A stretch of 64,000 nt of DNA from Pseudomonadota bacterium (GTDB lineage: Bacteria > Pseudomonadota > Alphaproteobacteria > Sphingomonadales > Sphingomonadaceae): positions 1 through 64,000 of the forward strand of contig JAFAEG010000055.1 in assembly GCA_023424095.1 (NCBI GenBank), written 5' to 3'. Below are positions 18,101-25,340 of this stretch, piece by piece. Each line of letters starts with the position of its first letter. Within the stretch, counting starts at the first letter, position 1. The notes below the pieces were generated by a model. That model searched no databases. It was not told the DNA's origin and worked only from the letters and a program-made list of their open reading frames with translations. The translations under genes were made by a program, and so were the position numbers.

Positions 18101-19573
18101 GAGATCGAAAATGCGCGTGTCGGTCGGCAGCACCAGCGTGTCGAAACCGTCGTCGCCGCTGGCATATTCGAACGTGTAGTCGCCGAGCTCGATCCGGTCG
18201 TTGCCGCTGCCGCCGCCGACGAAATCGCCGCCTTCGGTGACGATGCGGTCATTGCCCCATTCGCCGAACAGGCCGTCATTGCCGGCCCCGCCGATCAGCG
18301 TGTCATTGTTGCTTCCACCAAGCAGCAGGTCGTTGCCGCCGCCGCCGCGCAGGATGTCGTCGCCATTGTCGCCGGCCACGAGATCGTCATGGTCGCCGCC
18401 AGTATATTCGTCATTGCCCCAGCCGAGATCGGCAACGCCTTCGATCCGGCCGCCGGTATTGTCGACACGGTCATTGCCTTCGCCCATCAGCAGCCAGCCG
18501 CGGATCGTCCCGGCATTCTCGACGACGTCATTGCCGCGATCCAGCGAGATCGCGCCTTCTATCAGGCCGCCGCTGCGGTTGATGATCGTTTCGGAACTGA
18601 CCTGTGTCGGCGAGAAGGCGTCGTACATCAGGATCGCCCAATCGCCCCGGATGATGCCGCTATTCTCAACCCGGAACGTCTCGTGCGAGAGATGCGCGCC
18701 GTGGATCGCGACCGAGGGCGAATTGACCGGATCCAACGACCGCGCCTCGATCCGGCCGGCATTGACCAGGTTGAAGGTGCGCTGCGTATCGATCGCGAAC
18801 GCCTGATAGCCTTCGGCGAGGATCACGCCCCCGGCGGCGTTGGTGACCTGCCCGCCATTCGTGCTCCAGATCACCCTGGCCACGCCCTCCGGCGCGCTGG
18901 CCGCCAACAGGCCGGAGTTGAACACCACCATGTTGCTGCTGGCGGTGTTGAGGATTCGCGCATTACCGTTGGTCGCGATCGAAAAGATCTGCCCGGTATT
19001 GTGCAACCTGCCGGAATTTCCGCCGCTGGAAACTTCCGAATCTTGGGTGCTGTAATAAGCGTAGCCGATGAAATTATTGACGAGCGAGACAATCGTCCCG
19101 TGATTTTCGATCGCGCCGGCCGAAAAGAGCGTGAAGGTCGTCTGCCCCTGCTGACTGTCCGGATCGTGCCAGATCGTGCCGCGGTTGACCAAGGTGGCAT
19201 CATGCTCGTTCGCCGTGAACATCGCAAAGGGCCGGACATTGACGGCGAGCAGGCTGGTTTCCGCCGCGACGGTGTAAGTGGCACTGCGGCTGATATAGAT
19301 GGTGGCGGTCACGTTGACCGTGGTCGGACGGGCCGGAAGCGCCGGAATGATGCTTGCCTGCGGCTCCAGGAGGATGCTCAGCTGATCTGGTCCCGGTTCC
19401 GGGCTCTCGGGGGCCACCGGCGCGACGCTTCCTCGCCGGGCAACAGTCGTATCCCCGCCAATGCTCTCCGCAATCTCCAATCGCTCATCCAGCGGAAGAG
19501 TCGCCGGCTCGGCTGCGTCGGGAACGATCGGCCGCACCACATTGCGGTCGTTGCGCAGAACATTCTTCAACAT
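12146..19573 (-). CDS. Giant RTX/beta-helix secreted protein (2475 aa)
   Basis: Very large type I secretion client. Residues about 90-370 and 600-870 are two blocks of beta-helix repeats of the 'N-x-G-x-I' kind (ENHGTIVSL, VNAGRIEARS, NYGTIGAATV, ENHGTIEA), as in large adhesins. Between and after them are RTX nonapeptides (GGAGNDGLFGEWGNDRIV and others). Two near-identical units carry LRNFEHGVDRIDL / LRNFQHGRDLVDL and DVDEIRGLGGNDVIDGLLGAD / GVDEIRALGGNDVIDGLLGAD. The last about 445 residues hold the shared module (about 2030-2430) and the tail VDFIL. The ATG is preceded at some distance by GGGGAG. The role is likely a surface or released calcium-binding adhesin; the exact function is unknown. 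Confidence 0.82.
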   Translation of the reverse strand: MLKNVLRNDRNVVRPIVPDAAEPATLPLDERLEIAESIGGDTTVARRGSVAPVAPESPEPGPDQLSILLEPQASIIPALPARPTTVNVTATIYISRSATYTVAAETSLLAVNVRPFAMFTANEHDATLVNRGTIWHDPDSQQGQTTFTLFSAGAIENHGTIVSLVNNFIGYAYYSTQDSEVSSGGNSGRLHNTGQIFSIATNGNARILNTASSNMVVFNSGLLAASAPEGVARVIWSTNGGQVTNAAGGVILAEGYQAFAIDTQRTFNLVNAGRIEARSLDPVNSPSVAIHGAHLSHETFRVENSGIIRGDWAILMYDAFSPTQVSSETIINRSGGLIEGAISLDRGNDVVENAGTIRGWLLMGEGNDRVDNTGGRIEGVADLGWGNDEYTGGDHDDLVAGDNGDDILRGGGGNDLLLGGSNNDTLIGGAGNDGLFGEWGNDRIVTEGGDFVGGGSGNDRIELGDYTFEYASGDDGFDTLVLPTDTRIFDLSSALSEGALNSFEVIELGGAKSLVVRGGDVPLLTGGTELRIDGIASDNLYLVGAWSLAGTETIAGSSYRKYQLGGETVFISAAAAVTISATAPAGARGLDPVSGTPAPLPSPETIDFTSPITHLENYELTAPLTVVNAEELWIGFGLQVIQANTSGVNLDNYGTIASTSDNDPFAQTAALRNMVALNNYGAILAISNYATGSPRGAGEEFAGFVNALVMGGTVTNYGTIGAATVTGWAIGSTNNQNLINRGEIYAISVNGFATAVDAPDRFINYGDVYAQGGYSAIGVSASMASFENHGTIEADTTLANALQSVGLRMGQFGGPTVTSEFLNTGRITADIAVQGHNGIAPIVITNRGVLDGKVVLGGGNDRIVNNGTITGAVEMGGGNDVYDGTGGTQVSVDGGDGDDQLTGGNGAEIFIGGAGADRIDGGGGADRFVYRLASDSTAAAMDHLRNFEHGVDRIDLTLVSPVSISFAEHVNAAAGEHWTDVTIVNTAGKTLVIRVDGRATLADFIFPPFASEGDDVLTGTNDVDEIRGLGGNDVIDGLLGADRLYGDGGDDRFAFSVVFNGNATAVGLLDGGAGIDTVDLRNVSQTSFGSIEVSPGVFAFAIDVGRQRFELRDIERILFGDESNSIVLRAGMTAAIELRGGGGNDSFNVHSRAAAYGEEGDDSFYLSGTFTGPALNGVVDGGAGYDILRLGQGFTVDLVAGTATAGVSSYVVAGFEQVHITAQNGQAATVRGSEDNDKIFVTSDMSTGAILDGRGGDDLLAGGYGNDTITGGAGADIMDGGDGADRFIYNSATESTATSMDYLRNFQHGRDLVDLSAVAPRTFQFVEHLNPAAGEYWTTVTITTGSGVTMVIRIDGHATMADFIAPPPATEGDDVLTGTNGVDEIRALGGNDVIDGLLGADQLYGDDGDDRFVFSVVQTGAAPDLGLIDGGAGEDTIDVRNVGPVTLGRLETAPGAFASTLSVGTQRFVVRDVERIQYGDGDDIIALAAGFTTLVDAGGGNDLVLASAGNDRVTGAGGIDTLSYANASAGVRVDLSLTTQQDTLGSGLDTITGFENLTGSAFGDTLTANSATNVLNGLAGNDQLVSAAGAGGDRMDGGAGFDEAVGVDWSDLAASVGIMLDLNDPAGVTLFAGTAAERYLQGIESLSQFTSGAGDDVIVTGRGALAAWGNSIYTQGGNDLVTVYSGTTLANSNLNQIHMGDGFDRLIVDYSALTGAAVAYGGAGRLTIGGVGSLLYSGVEAMTILTGGGNDVILSLYVDDIVSTGAGVDYISRASVGVGRARIDGGAGVDTAHGINWSDLTAGVTLNLNNATGVTLFGGTATERYLRGIEQLLETQFGSGNDDIFLGSGALAALDNSISTNGGNDSVRVYSGAAASASGNNIVNLGAGGQDRLVVDYSALTSEIVTMSVTMNGADASGTVSIGGNVRLTFSGAETIAITGGGGNDTLRGGAGADMLDGGLGADTLQGGAGNDIYIVDNLGDVVIELAGEGYDEVRTSVSNYVLPANIEKLVYTGTGGVILGNAGHNNLTGGSGADLFRLEHGGADAAYGGGGDDGFYFGGAMDGADIVDGGTGNDQLALQGVYAGLTFNALGLTNVEMVVLLAGNDTRFANLGGALMSYNLTTRDANVAAGQMLTFQANTLRAGENFTLNASAETDGSILTFGGAGTENITGGQSDDGFYFGTGLFGANDRVDGQGGSDQLGLQGDYAGANALTFGANQLTSVEFIVVLSAADPRFGGATAGQNFSYTLTMNDGNVAAGEQMVISATTLRAAEVLRFNGSAETDGSFRVFGGAASDLIIGGQLADELWGGGGGDRIEGRGGADVLRGGAGGDIFVYRAISDSTAGARDRIMDFASGDLIDLGALDSNANVAGLQAFQLIDSGAAFTAAGQLRISQTGTIALVEGDSDGDGVADFAIEVTVAAGLTLSRANFLGLAPAAAESLKPDPSEMDEAWLWHGQPNRVHELYPSPSVDFIL

Positions 19574-19952
19574 CGGACGTGGTCTCTCCCCAGCAGGAGA
19601 GTAGCGCCGCTTCCTTGACAGTTACAAGTCATTGCGGCGGCGTGATATTCATTTAGGCGACGAAGTAGTGCGACACTCTTGATGGCCCACTCGCGGTCAC
19701 GCCCCGTGGGTCATCGCCGTCTACAAGGGATCGAAAGCGTGATTTGGAGCACGACTTCGGCGGCAGCCCTGCGCGACAGCCCATGACTTACCTTCACGCA
19801 ATTTCCCCCGCCTGGCTTCAGCGCCCCGAGCCAGAAGCGTAGCTCGGCGCCGGGCCGCGTCAAGCTTTTGCAAATAAAACGGTATCAGCGCGGGGCGGTT
19901 CTGGTGACAAGGGCAATATCGTCCCGTCCCCGACAACAATATCGACCTGGCG
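19574..19952. other. Intergenic region between HPr-kinase-like and giant RTX genes
   Basis: About 380 bp without a convincing gene on either strand. It presumably carries the promoter for the giant RTX gene. A short imperfect hairpin (CCGAGC 19826-19831 with GCTCGG 19842-19847) lies downstream of the kinase gene but has no U-tract. Confidence 0.45.
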
Positions 19953-20840
19953 CTAGGAACTGCCACGTCGAATCGTTTCGCGCGCATGTGCGAGCATCGC
20001 CTCGGCCACTGTATCGAACCGGATCCAGTTCTTCGCACGGCTGACCTCGAAGCATCGGGTTCGGGCTACGATCTTCATGCAGGATTCGAAGTGGATCGCG
20101 TTCCCGCCGAGTTGCGGCAAGGCGTGCCCCCGATAGGTGTTCGCCATCAGCGCTTCGACCGCGTCCATCTTGGCGAGCGGGGCGACGTTGAAATGCTCCG
20201 CTTCGGGAAGGGCGGTGAGCGCGTAGCAGGCGCTCAGCCGGGCGGACCTAACGACCTCGCCACGCGGCATTCCGATCTCGACTTTATCGGTGGACGGGCA
20301 TGGCTGGCCATTGCTCATGTCGATGGCGAGGCGCTCCGAGGCCTCGTCGGAGAGCCGCAGCCGGTTCAGGCCGGGGAGGACCCGGGCCTTCCCGTCTGCA
20401 CCGACCTCCACCGCACAGATATCGTCGGTCAGCACCGGATAGCCGCGCGCCGCGAACCAGGCGGCGAGGGTGGATTTCCCCGCCCCGGACGGGCCCATGA
20501 ACAAAACCGCGGCGCCGTCGATGACGATGGCATTGGCGTGCAGCACGAGCAGGCCGCGTTGGTGGAGCAGGACGCCGAGCGCCGAGCCGAGCAGATAGAG
20601 GCGGATCGCCTGCTCGCTCGCGCCGGGCATGGGATCGACGATGATCTCGCGGCCGCCGACGATCCGGTAGCGGGCGACATTCGGCACTTCGAAGCGGAAG
20701 CCGTCCGAACCGTCAGCCTCCGCGCCGGCGCGCCGGATCGACACGTCGGCCTCCGCCTGGGCCTCCGTTTCCGGCGCCCAGGGAATGGCGAACGCGCTGG
20801 CGACGGTCAGTCCGAACAGATCGTAGCTGCGAGTCACCAT
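19953..20840 (-). CDS. HPr-kinase-like protein (RiPP/lasso-cluster kinase family)
   Basis: 295 residues with an HprK C-terminal kinase core: LLVLHANAIVIDGAAVLFMG with Walker A GPSGAGKST (116-124) and an acidic pair LTDDI (138-142). It lacks the long N-terminal domain and the context of true HPr kinase (no ptsH or PTS genes nearby). Homologues in lasso-peptide clusters phosphorylate the C-terminal serine of the precursor, and the 53-aa peptide at 4501-4662 ends in Ser-Ser. The gene lies 33 nt downstream of the cadherin/RTX gene, so it is probably co-transcribed with it, about 15 kb from the other RiPP-like genes. The kinase fold is confident, the substrate is inferred. Confidence 0.75.
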   Translation of the reverse strand: MVTRSYDLFGLTVASAFAIPWAPETEAQAEADVSIRRAGAEADGSDGFRFEVPNVARYRIVGGREIIVDPMPGASEQAIRLYLLGSALGVLLHQRGLLVLHANAIVIDGAAVLFMGPSGAGKSTLAAWFAARGYPVLTDDICAVEVGADGKARVLPGLNRLRLSDEASERLAIDMSNGQPCPSTDKVEIGMPRGEVVRSARLSACYALTALPEAEHFNVAPLAKMDAVEALMANTYRGHALPQLGGNAIHFESCMKIVARTRCFEVSRAKNWIRFDTVAEAMLAHARETIRRGSS

Positions 20841-20873
20841 GTCGGCACGGACCGTCGCCCGGACGGGCGGTCC

Positions 20874-23800
20874 TTACAAGAGCAGATCGCCGCCCGGGTT
20901 CGTCAGGGCCAGCGCATAGTCCGTGCCGATGAAGACGAGTTCGGGAAGCGCCATTGGATCGACGGCGACGCCGTCCGAAAGGCCGGCCCGGACCAGCGCG
21001 CCCGCCCCCTGCCCGTCGCTTGCGCCCGCGCTCAACATTGGGTCGAGCACGAGCTCGGCGCCGGCGCCATCGTCCGCGAACAGCGCCAAAGCGGCCGCCT
21101 TGTCCGGTCCGACGAGCGGTTCCGCGCCCGGTGCCGGGGCATTCACGCCGATGAAGTCCGCCGCGGTCAATGCGTTGCGATCCGTCATCACCAGGACGAT
21201 CTCGATGTCGGAAATGCCGTCGCCGTTCACGTCGCCCTGGACCAGATAGATCGGGCCGCCGAGCGAGATATTCTCGTAGCGGAGCTCGCCCGCAGTGCCG
21301 GTGAAAGCGTTCGTCCCGACGAAGTCGAAGCTCTGCTTGCCGCCAAGATTGATGTTCGCGTCGATCCGCGACAGATCGATCCGATCACCCAGGCTGAAAT
21401 CCTGGATGCCATCCCGTTCGGTCGAGTTCGAATCCGTCACCGAGCGGTAGGCGAAGATGTCGTTGCCGCCGCCGCCCGTCAGCGTGTCGCCACGCCCGCC
21501 GCCGAAGATCAGATCGTCGCCCGCGCCGCCGGAAATGATGTCGTTGCCGCTGCCCGCATAGATTTCGAAGCGGCCGTCCGTCTCCGCCGAGCCGTCGAAC
21601 CGCATGTCCTCCCCGACCCGCAAGGTGGTGGCCGAGACGATCATCGTCGCGCCCGCCGCGACATTGCCGTCATGCATCGTCAGATCGTAATCGACCACGC
21701 CGCCGAAGGCGCCGAAGCGATCGTCGCCGGCCGACAGCAAGACGAGATATTCGATCCCGAGCAATTGCCCGGCGCCGAAGCTGATCGCATTGGCGCCGGT
21801 GAAATCGCCTTGCAGGCCGAGCTGGTCCATATTGCCCGCGCCGCCATCGACGATGTCATTCGCACCGAAACGGCCCTGGCCGAAGAAGAAGCCGTCATTG
21901 CCGGACCCGCCGGTCAGAATGTCGGTGCCGAGCCCGCCATAGATCAGGAAGTCGATCGACGAGGCGGAGCCGTCGAAGGTCAGGCTCTCGCCTGCCCGAA
22001 GCAGATTCGCCTGGATGATCAGCCTGTTATTGCTGACGATCGTGTTGGCGTCGGCGGTGATATTGTAAGCGAGATCCGTGCCGGTCGCGCCGCCGAAGCG
22101 CGCGTCATCGCCGGCCAGCAGCACGACCAGCTCGACATCGACCAGCGAGCCCAAAGTCACACCGGCGCTGTAATCGCCCTGCAGACCGATCTGGTCGCGT
22201 CCACCCGTGCCGCCATCGACCACGTCATTGTGATCATAGGCGCCGCCGAAATAGAAGCCGTCATCGCCGGCCATGCCCTGGACGTTGTCGTCGCCGCCCT
22301 GGCTGAGATCGAAATAATCGGCCTGCTGCGTGCCGGTGAGAGCATTGTCGCCGCCGTCGCCGGTGATGACGCCGTCCGCGGCCAAATCGATGGCGACGCT
22401 GCCGGCGGCGCTCGCGGCCCCGTCATCGACTCCGATCTGCAAGGTGTCGGCACCGTTATAGTTGAGGTCGCCGCGATAAATCAGGCCATCCAGCGCCGAA
22501 TTGATTGCGGCAGCGGTGCCGCTGAAGGTCATCGTGCGGTCGCCGGTGCCGTCGCCCGCGGAGAAACTCAGCCCGCTCGTGCCCGACAGGGTCAGCACCC
22601 CGTTCGTCACGCTCAGCGTCACGGTGACAGCGTCATGCTCCGGATCGGCGACGCTGAGCGCATTGCCGTTGGCGGTCGAGAACACGAGGTCGCTATCCTC
22701 CACCCCGTTCTGCGTGGCACCCGGAACACTCGTCGATGGGGCGTCGTTCACGCCGATCACCGTGACCGTCGAAGTCAGCTCCAGCGTACCGCCGTCGCCA
22801 TCGGTCAGCGTATAGGAAATGGTCCGGGTCTCGGTCGACGGATCGTTCTGGTTGACGTTCGTGTAGGTGACGTTGCGCATCAGCGTCTGGACGGCCTCGA
22901 CCGTCGCATTGGCATTGAACGTGACGACCCGGTCCTGGCCCGCGCCACCCGCGGTTACCGTGGCGAAGGGGACACCCCAATAGGTGATCACGTTGCCATT
23001 GAAGGCCAAGAAGCTCATGCCGCCCCACAGGAAGCCGATCGCATCCTCGGTATCGACCTTGTTGCCGCTAACCCGGATAGTCAGCGAGCCGCCGTCGAAA
23101 TCCGGGCTGTCCACGTCGGTCAGGACGAGATCGAAGCCGGTATCGAGTTGGACGTGAGTCTGGCCTTCGGTGAAGGTGACATTGTCGAACCCGGTCGAAA
23201 CCGGCGCGTCGTTCACCGGGGTGATGTCGAAGGTGATCGTGTTCGGAGTCTGATCGGTATTCTGGTCCAGGCCACCGGTCGGGCCGCTGTCGACCACCTG
23301 GAAGGTGAAGCTGGCATAGCCGGCGCCGTTGGCGTTCGCCGCGGGCGTGAAGAGCAGCTTCGGAAAGTCGGCGGTCAGCACATATTGACCCGCGGTCACG
23401 GCGACGCCGTCCAGGGTCAGCGCACCGGCGAGCGGCAGGGTGGTGATGATCACCCCGGCGAGGGTCTGACCCTCGGACAGGCCGAAATCCCCGTCATCGG
23501 CATTGTCGCGGAAGCCGAAGTCCGCGACGGTGAAGGTGTGGGGCATGTCCTCCGGCGACGTGATCGTCTTGTCGGTGCCGCCCGGCTCGTCGTTGACCGC
23601 GTTGACGATCAGCGACGTGTTGTAGGTCGAAACGCCGCCGTCGCCATCGGTCAGGGTGAGGGTGATCTCGCGCGTCCCGCCGACCGGCTCGATGCGCTGA
23701 TCCTGGACGAACAGATTGCGGACAAGCGCCTGGACCAGCGCCGGCGTGGCATTGGCGTTGAATTCGATCGTCAGCGTGTCGGTACGCGGGGCCGCGTATG

Positions 23801-25193
23801 CGCCGCCGGTCGCGGTGCCGATCATGACGCCGCCAATGCTGACCGCACCGGTCGTCGTGTTGCGCACGATGTTTCCGTCGCCGAAAATACCGATCGCGTC
23901 GGCGCCATTATGGTTGGTGACGGACACGGTCAGGCTGCCGCCGGCAAAATTGGCGCTGTCGGCGTCGCTGACCACCGCATTGCGGCCGACGTCCACAAAG
24001 ATCGTGCCGCCGACGCCTTCGGTCTGGGTCGAGACATCGCCTTGCAGATTGGCGATCACCGGCGCCTGATTTACCGGCGCGACGACGTCGAACGTCATCG
24101 TCTTCGGGTCGGGATCCATGTTGACGCCGCCATTGGCAGTGCCGCCATTGTCCATCACCTGGAAGGTGAAGCTGCCATAGCCTACCCCGCTCTGCCCGGC
24201 GGCGGGGGTGTAGACGAGGTTGGGAATGTCCGAGCGCGGGATCGCCATGCCCTGCACGACTTCCCAGCCGGCGAAGGTGAGCGTGCCGGCGGTAGGCAAA
24301 GTGGTGATGATCACCGAGAGGAAATTGTTGCCGTCCACGTCGCTGAAGCCGAACTCCGCCTGAGCGAAGGTGTGGCTGCCGTCGCGCTGCAGGCCGATCG
24401 TGTTGTCGGTGCCGGACGGGGCGTCGTTGACCGAGGTGATGGCGATGTCGGCATTGGCGCTGCCCACCTCCGCACTATTGTCTTCGACGCTGACGGTCAG
24501 CGCGGCGCTCGCCGGGGGCGCATCGGTATTCGGCGTGTAAGTGATGGTGCTGGCCGCGTCGGTGCGCAGCAGTGCGTCCAGTTGCGCCAGCGTGCCGGAG
24601 ACGACGACCGAGGACGTGCCGTTGCCGCTGACGATGGTCGCGCCGCTGGTGCCGGCGGTGAGGTCGAGCACGCCATAAGTCACCGCGAGGGTGGCGATGA
24701 GGATATCGCCCGCATCGGCATCCGCATCGGCGATGGTCACGCCACCCTTCAGGCTGAGCGCAGTCTGCTCGGTCGCCGCAAAGCCCGCCGGGCCAAAGAC
24801 CTGCGCCTTGATCGCGGTGCCGCTGGTGTCGCCGCCCGCGCCGCCGACGCCCGCGCTGGCGTCCCGCCAGATCACCACGAAGCCGCCGTTCGACAGCGTC
24901 GTGATCTGGGCATTATTCTGACCGTTTGCCGTGGCGGTGTTGACCAAGATCTCCGTGCCGACCCGCGCGACCCCGGGCGGGGGCGTGAGCGTCACCACCG
25001 GCGCGGCGGCGGCGATTTCGACCGGAGCGCCCGGAAGCCATGCTGTGGAAGCGAGGAACCCTGCATTGTCGGTCTCGGCGGCGCCGTCCGGCAGCCACAT
25101 TGTGGCGGCGGCCATGACTGTGTCGGCGTCCAGGATGTGCCGAATGCTCGCGGCCTTGCCGCTCCGCTGCTGCGGCGTGAACATGTCGGTCAT
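20874..25193 (-). CDS. Cadherin-like/RTX secreted protein
   Basis: 1439 residues from the ATG at 25193, chosen because GGGGGAG lies 6 nt upstream; an earlier in-frame start at 25247 lacks this. The N-terminal region has the GGFVVIWRDASAG and TSGTAIKAQVFGPAG signature of large RTX proteins. Then come several Ig/cadherin-like repeats, each closing with VNDAPSGTDNTI, VNDEPGGTDKTI, VNDAPVSTGF or VNDAPSTSVP. The shared C-terminal RTX module is at about 955-1345. The tail ends GGDLLL. No Sec signal peptide is present. It is predicted to be an extracellular calcium-binding adhesin exported by the type I system at the left edge. It appears to be the first gene of a unit with the HPr-kinase-like gene. 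Confidence 0.83.
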   Translation of the reverse strand: MTDMFTPQQRSGKAASIRHILDADTVMAAATMWLPDGAAETDNAGFLASTAWLPGAPVEIAAAAPVVTLTPPPGVARVGTEILVNTATANGQNNAQITTLSNGGFVVIWRDASAGVGGAGGDTSGTAIKAQVFGPAGFAATEQTALSLKGGVTIADADADAGDILIATLAVTYGVLDLTAGTSGATIVSGNGTSSVVVSGTLAQLDALLRTDAASTITYTPNTDAPPASAALTVSVEDNSAEVGSANADIAITSVNDAPSGTDNTIGLQRDGSHTFAQAEFGFSDVDGNNFLSVIITTLPTAGTLTFAGWEVVQGMAIPRSDIPNLVYTPAAGQSGVGYGSFTFQVMDNGGTANGGVNMDPDPKTMTFDVVAPVNQAPVIANLQGDVSTQTEGVGGTIFVDVGRNAVVSDADSANFAGGSLTVSVTNHNGADAIGIFGDGNIVRNTTTGAVSIGGVMIGTATGGAYAAPRTDTLTIEFNANATPALVQALVRNLFVQDQRIEPVGGTREITLTLTDGDGGVSTYNTSLIVNAVNDEPGGTDKTITSPEDMPHTFTVADFGFRDNADDGDFGLSEGQTLAGVIITTLPLAGALTLDGVAVTAGQYVLTADFPKLLFTPAANANGAGYASFTFQVVDSGPTGGLDQNTDQTPNTITFDITPVNDAPVSTGFDNVTFTEGQTHVQLDTGFDLVLTDVDSPDFDGGSLTIRVSGNKVDTEDAIGFLWGGMSFLAFNGNVITYWGVPFATVTAGGAGQDRVVTFNANATVEAVQTLMRNVTYTNVNQNDPSTETRTISYTLTDGDGGTLELTSTVTVIGVNDAPSTSVPGATQNGVEDSDLVFSTANGNALSVADPEHDAVTVTLSVTNGVLTLSGTSGLSFSAGDGTGDRTMTFSGTAAAINSALDGLIYRGDLNYNGADTLQIGVDDGAASAAGSVAIDLAADGVITGDGGDNALTGTQQADYFDLSQGGDDNVQGMAGDDGFYFGGAYDHNDVVDGGTGGRDQIGLQGDYSAGVTLGSLVDVELVVLLAGDDARFGGATGTDLAYNITADANTIVSNNRLIIQANLLRAGESLTFDGSASSIDFLIYGGLGTDILTGGSGNDGFFFGQGRFGANDIVDGGAGNMDQLGLQGDFTGANAISFGAGQLLGIEYLVLLSAGDDRFGAFGGVVDYDLTMHDGNVAAGATMIVSATTLRVGEDMRFDGSAETDGRFEIYAGSGNDIISGGAGDDLIFGGGRGDTLTGGGGNDIFAYRSVTDSNSTERDGIQDFSLGDRIDLSRIDANINLGGKQSFDFVGTNAFTGTAGELRYENISLGGPIYLVQGDVNGDGISDIEIVLVMTDRNALTAADFIGVNAPAPGAEPLVGPDKAAALALFADDGAGAELVLDPMLSAGASDGQGAGALVRAGLSDGVAVDPMALPELVFIGTDYALALTNPGGDLLL

Positions 25194-25326
25194 TGTAAGC
25201 TCCCCCGGCCCGGCGCTCGTCACCGCCCAAATTCCGCGCGCAATCAATCGGATGCGCGCGGTCCCGGGAGGGCGATAGAGGGAGTTGTCGCTCGACCCCT
25301 AGAATGGTCGTCCCGAAAACTTGAAC

Positions 25327-25340
25327 GTTCGTTAACGAAC
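25327..25340. promoter_or_regulatory. Perfect 14-bp palindrome between the AraC-type gene and the cadherin/RTX gene
   Basis: GTTCGTTAACGAAC reads the same on both strands, and a second palindrome GAACGTTC (25323-25330) overlaps its left end. It covers the stop codon of the regulator gene and lies 134 bp upstream of the RTX start. It could be an operator; no extended U-tract makes it a good terminator. Confidence 0.4.
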
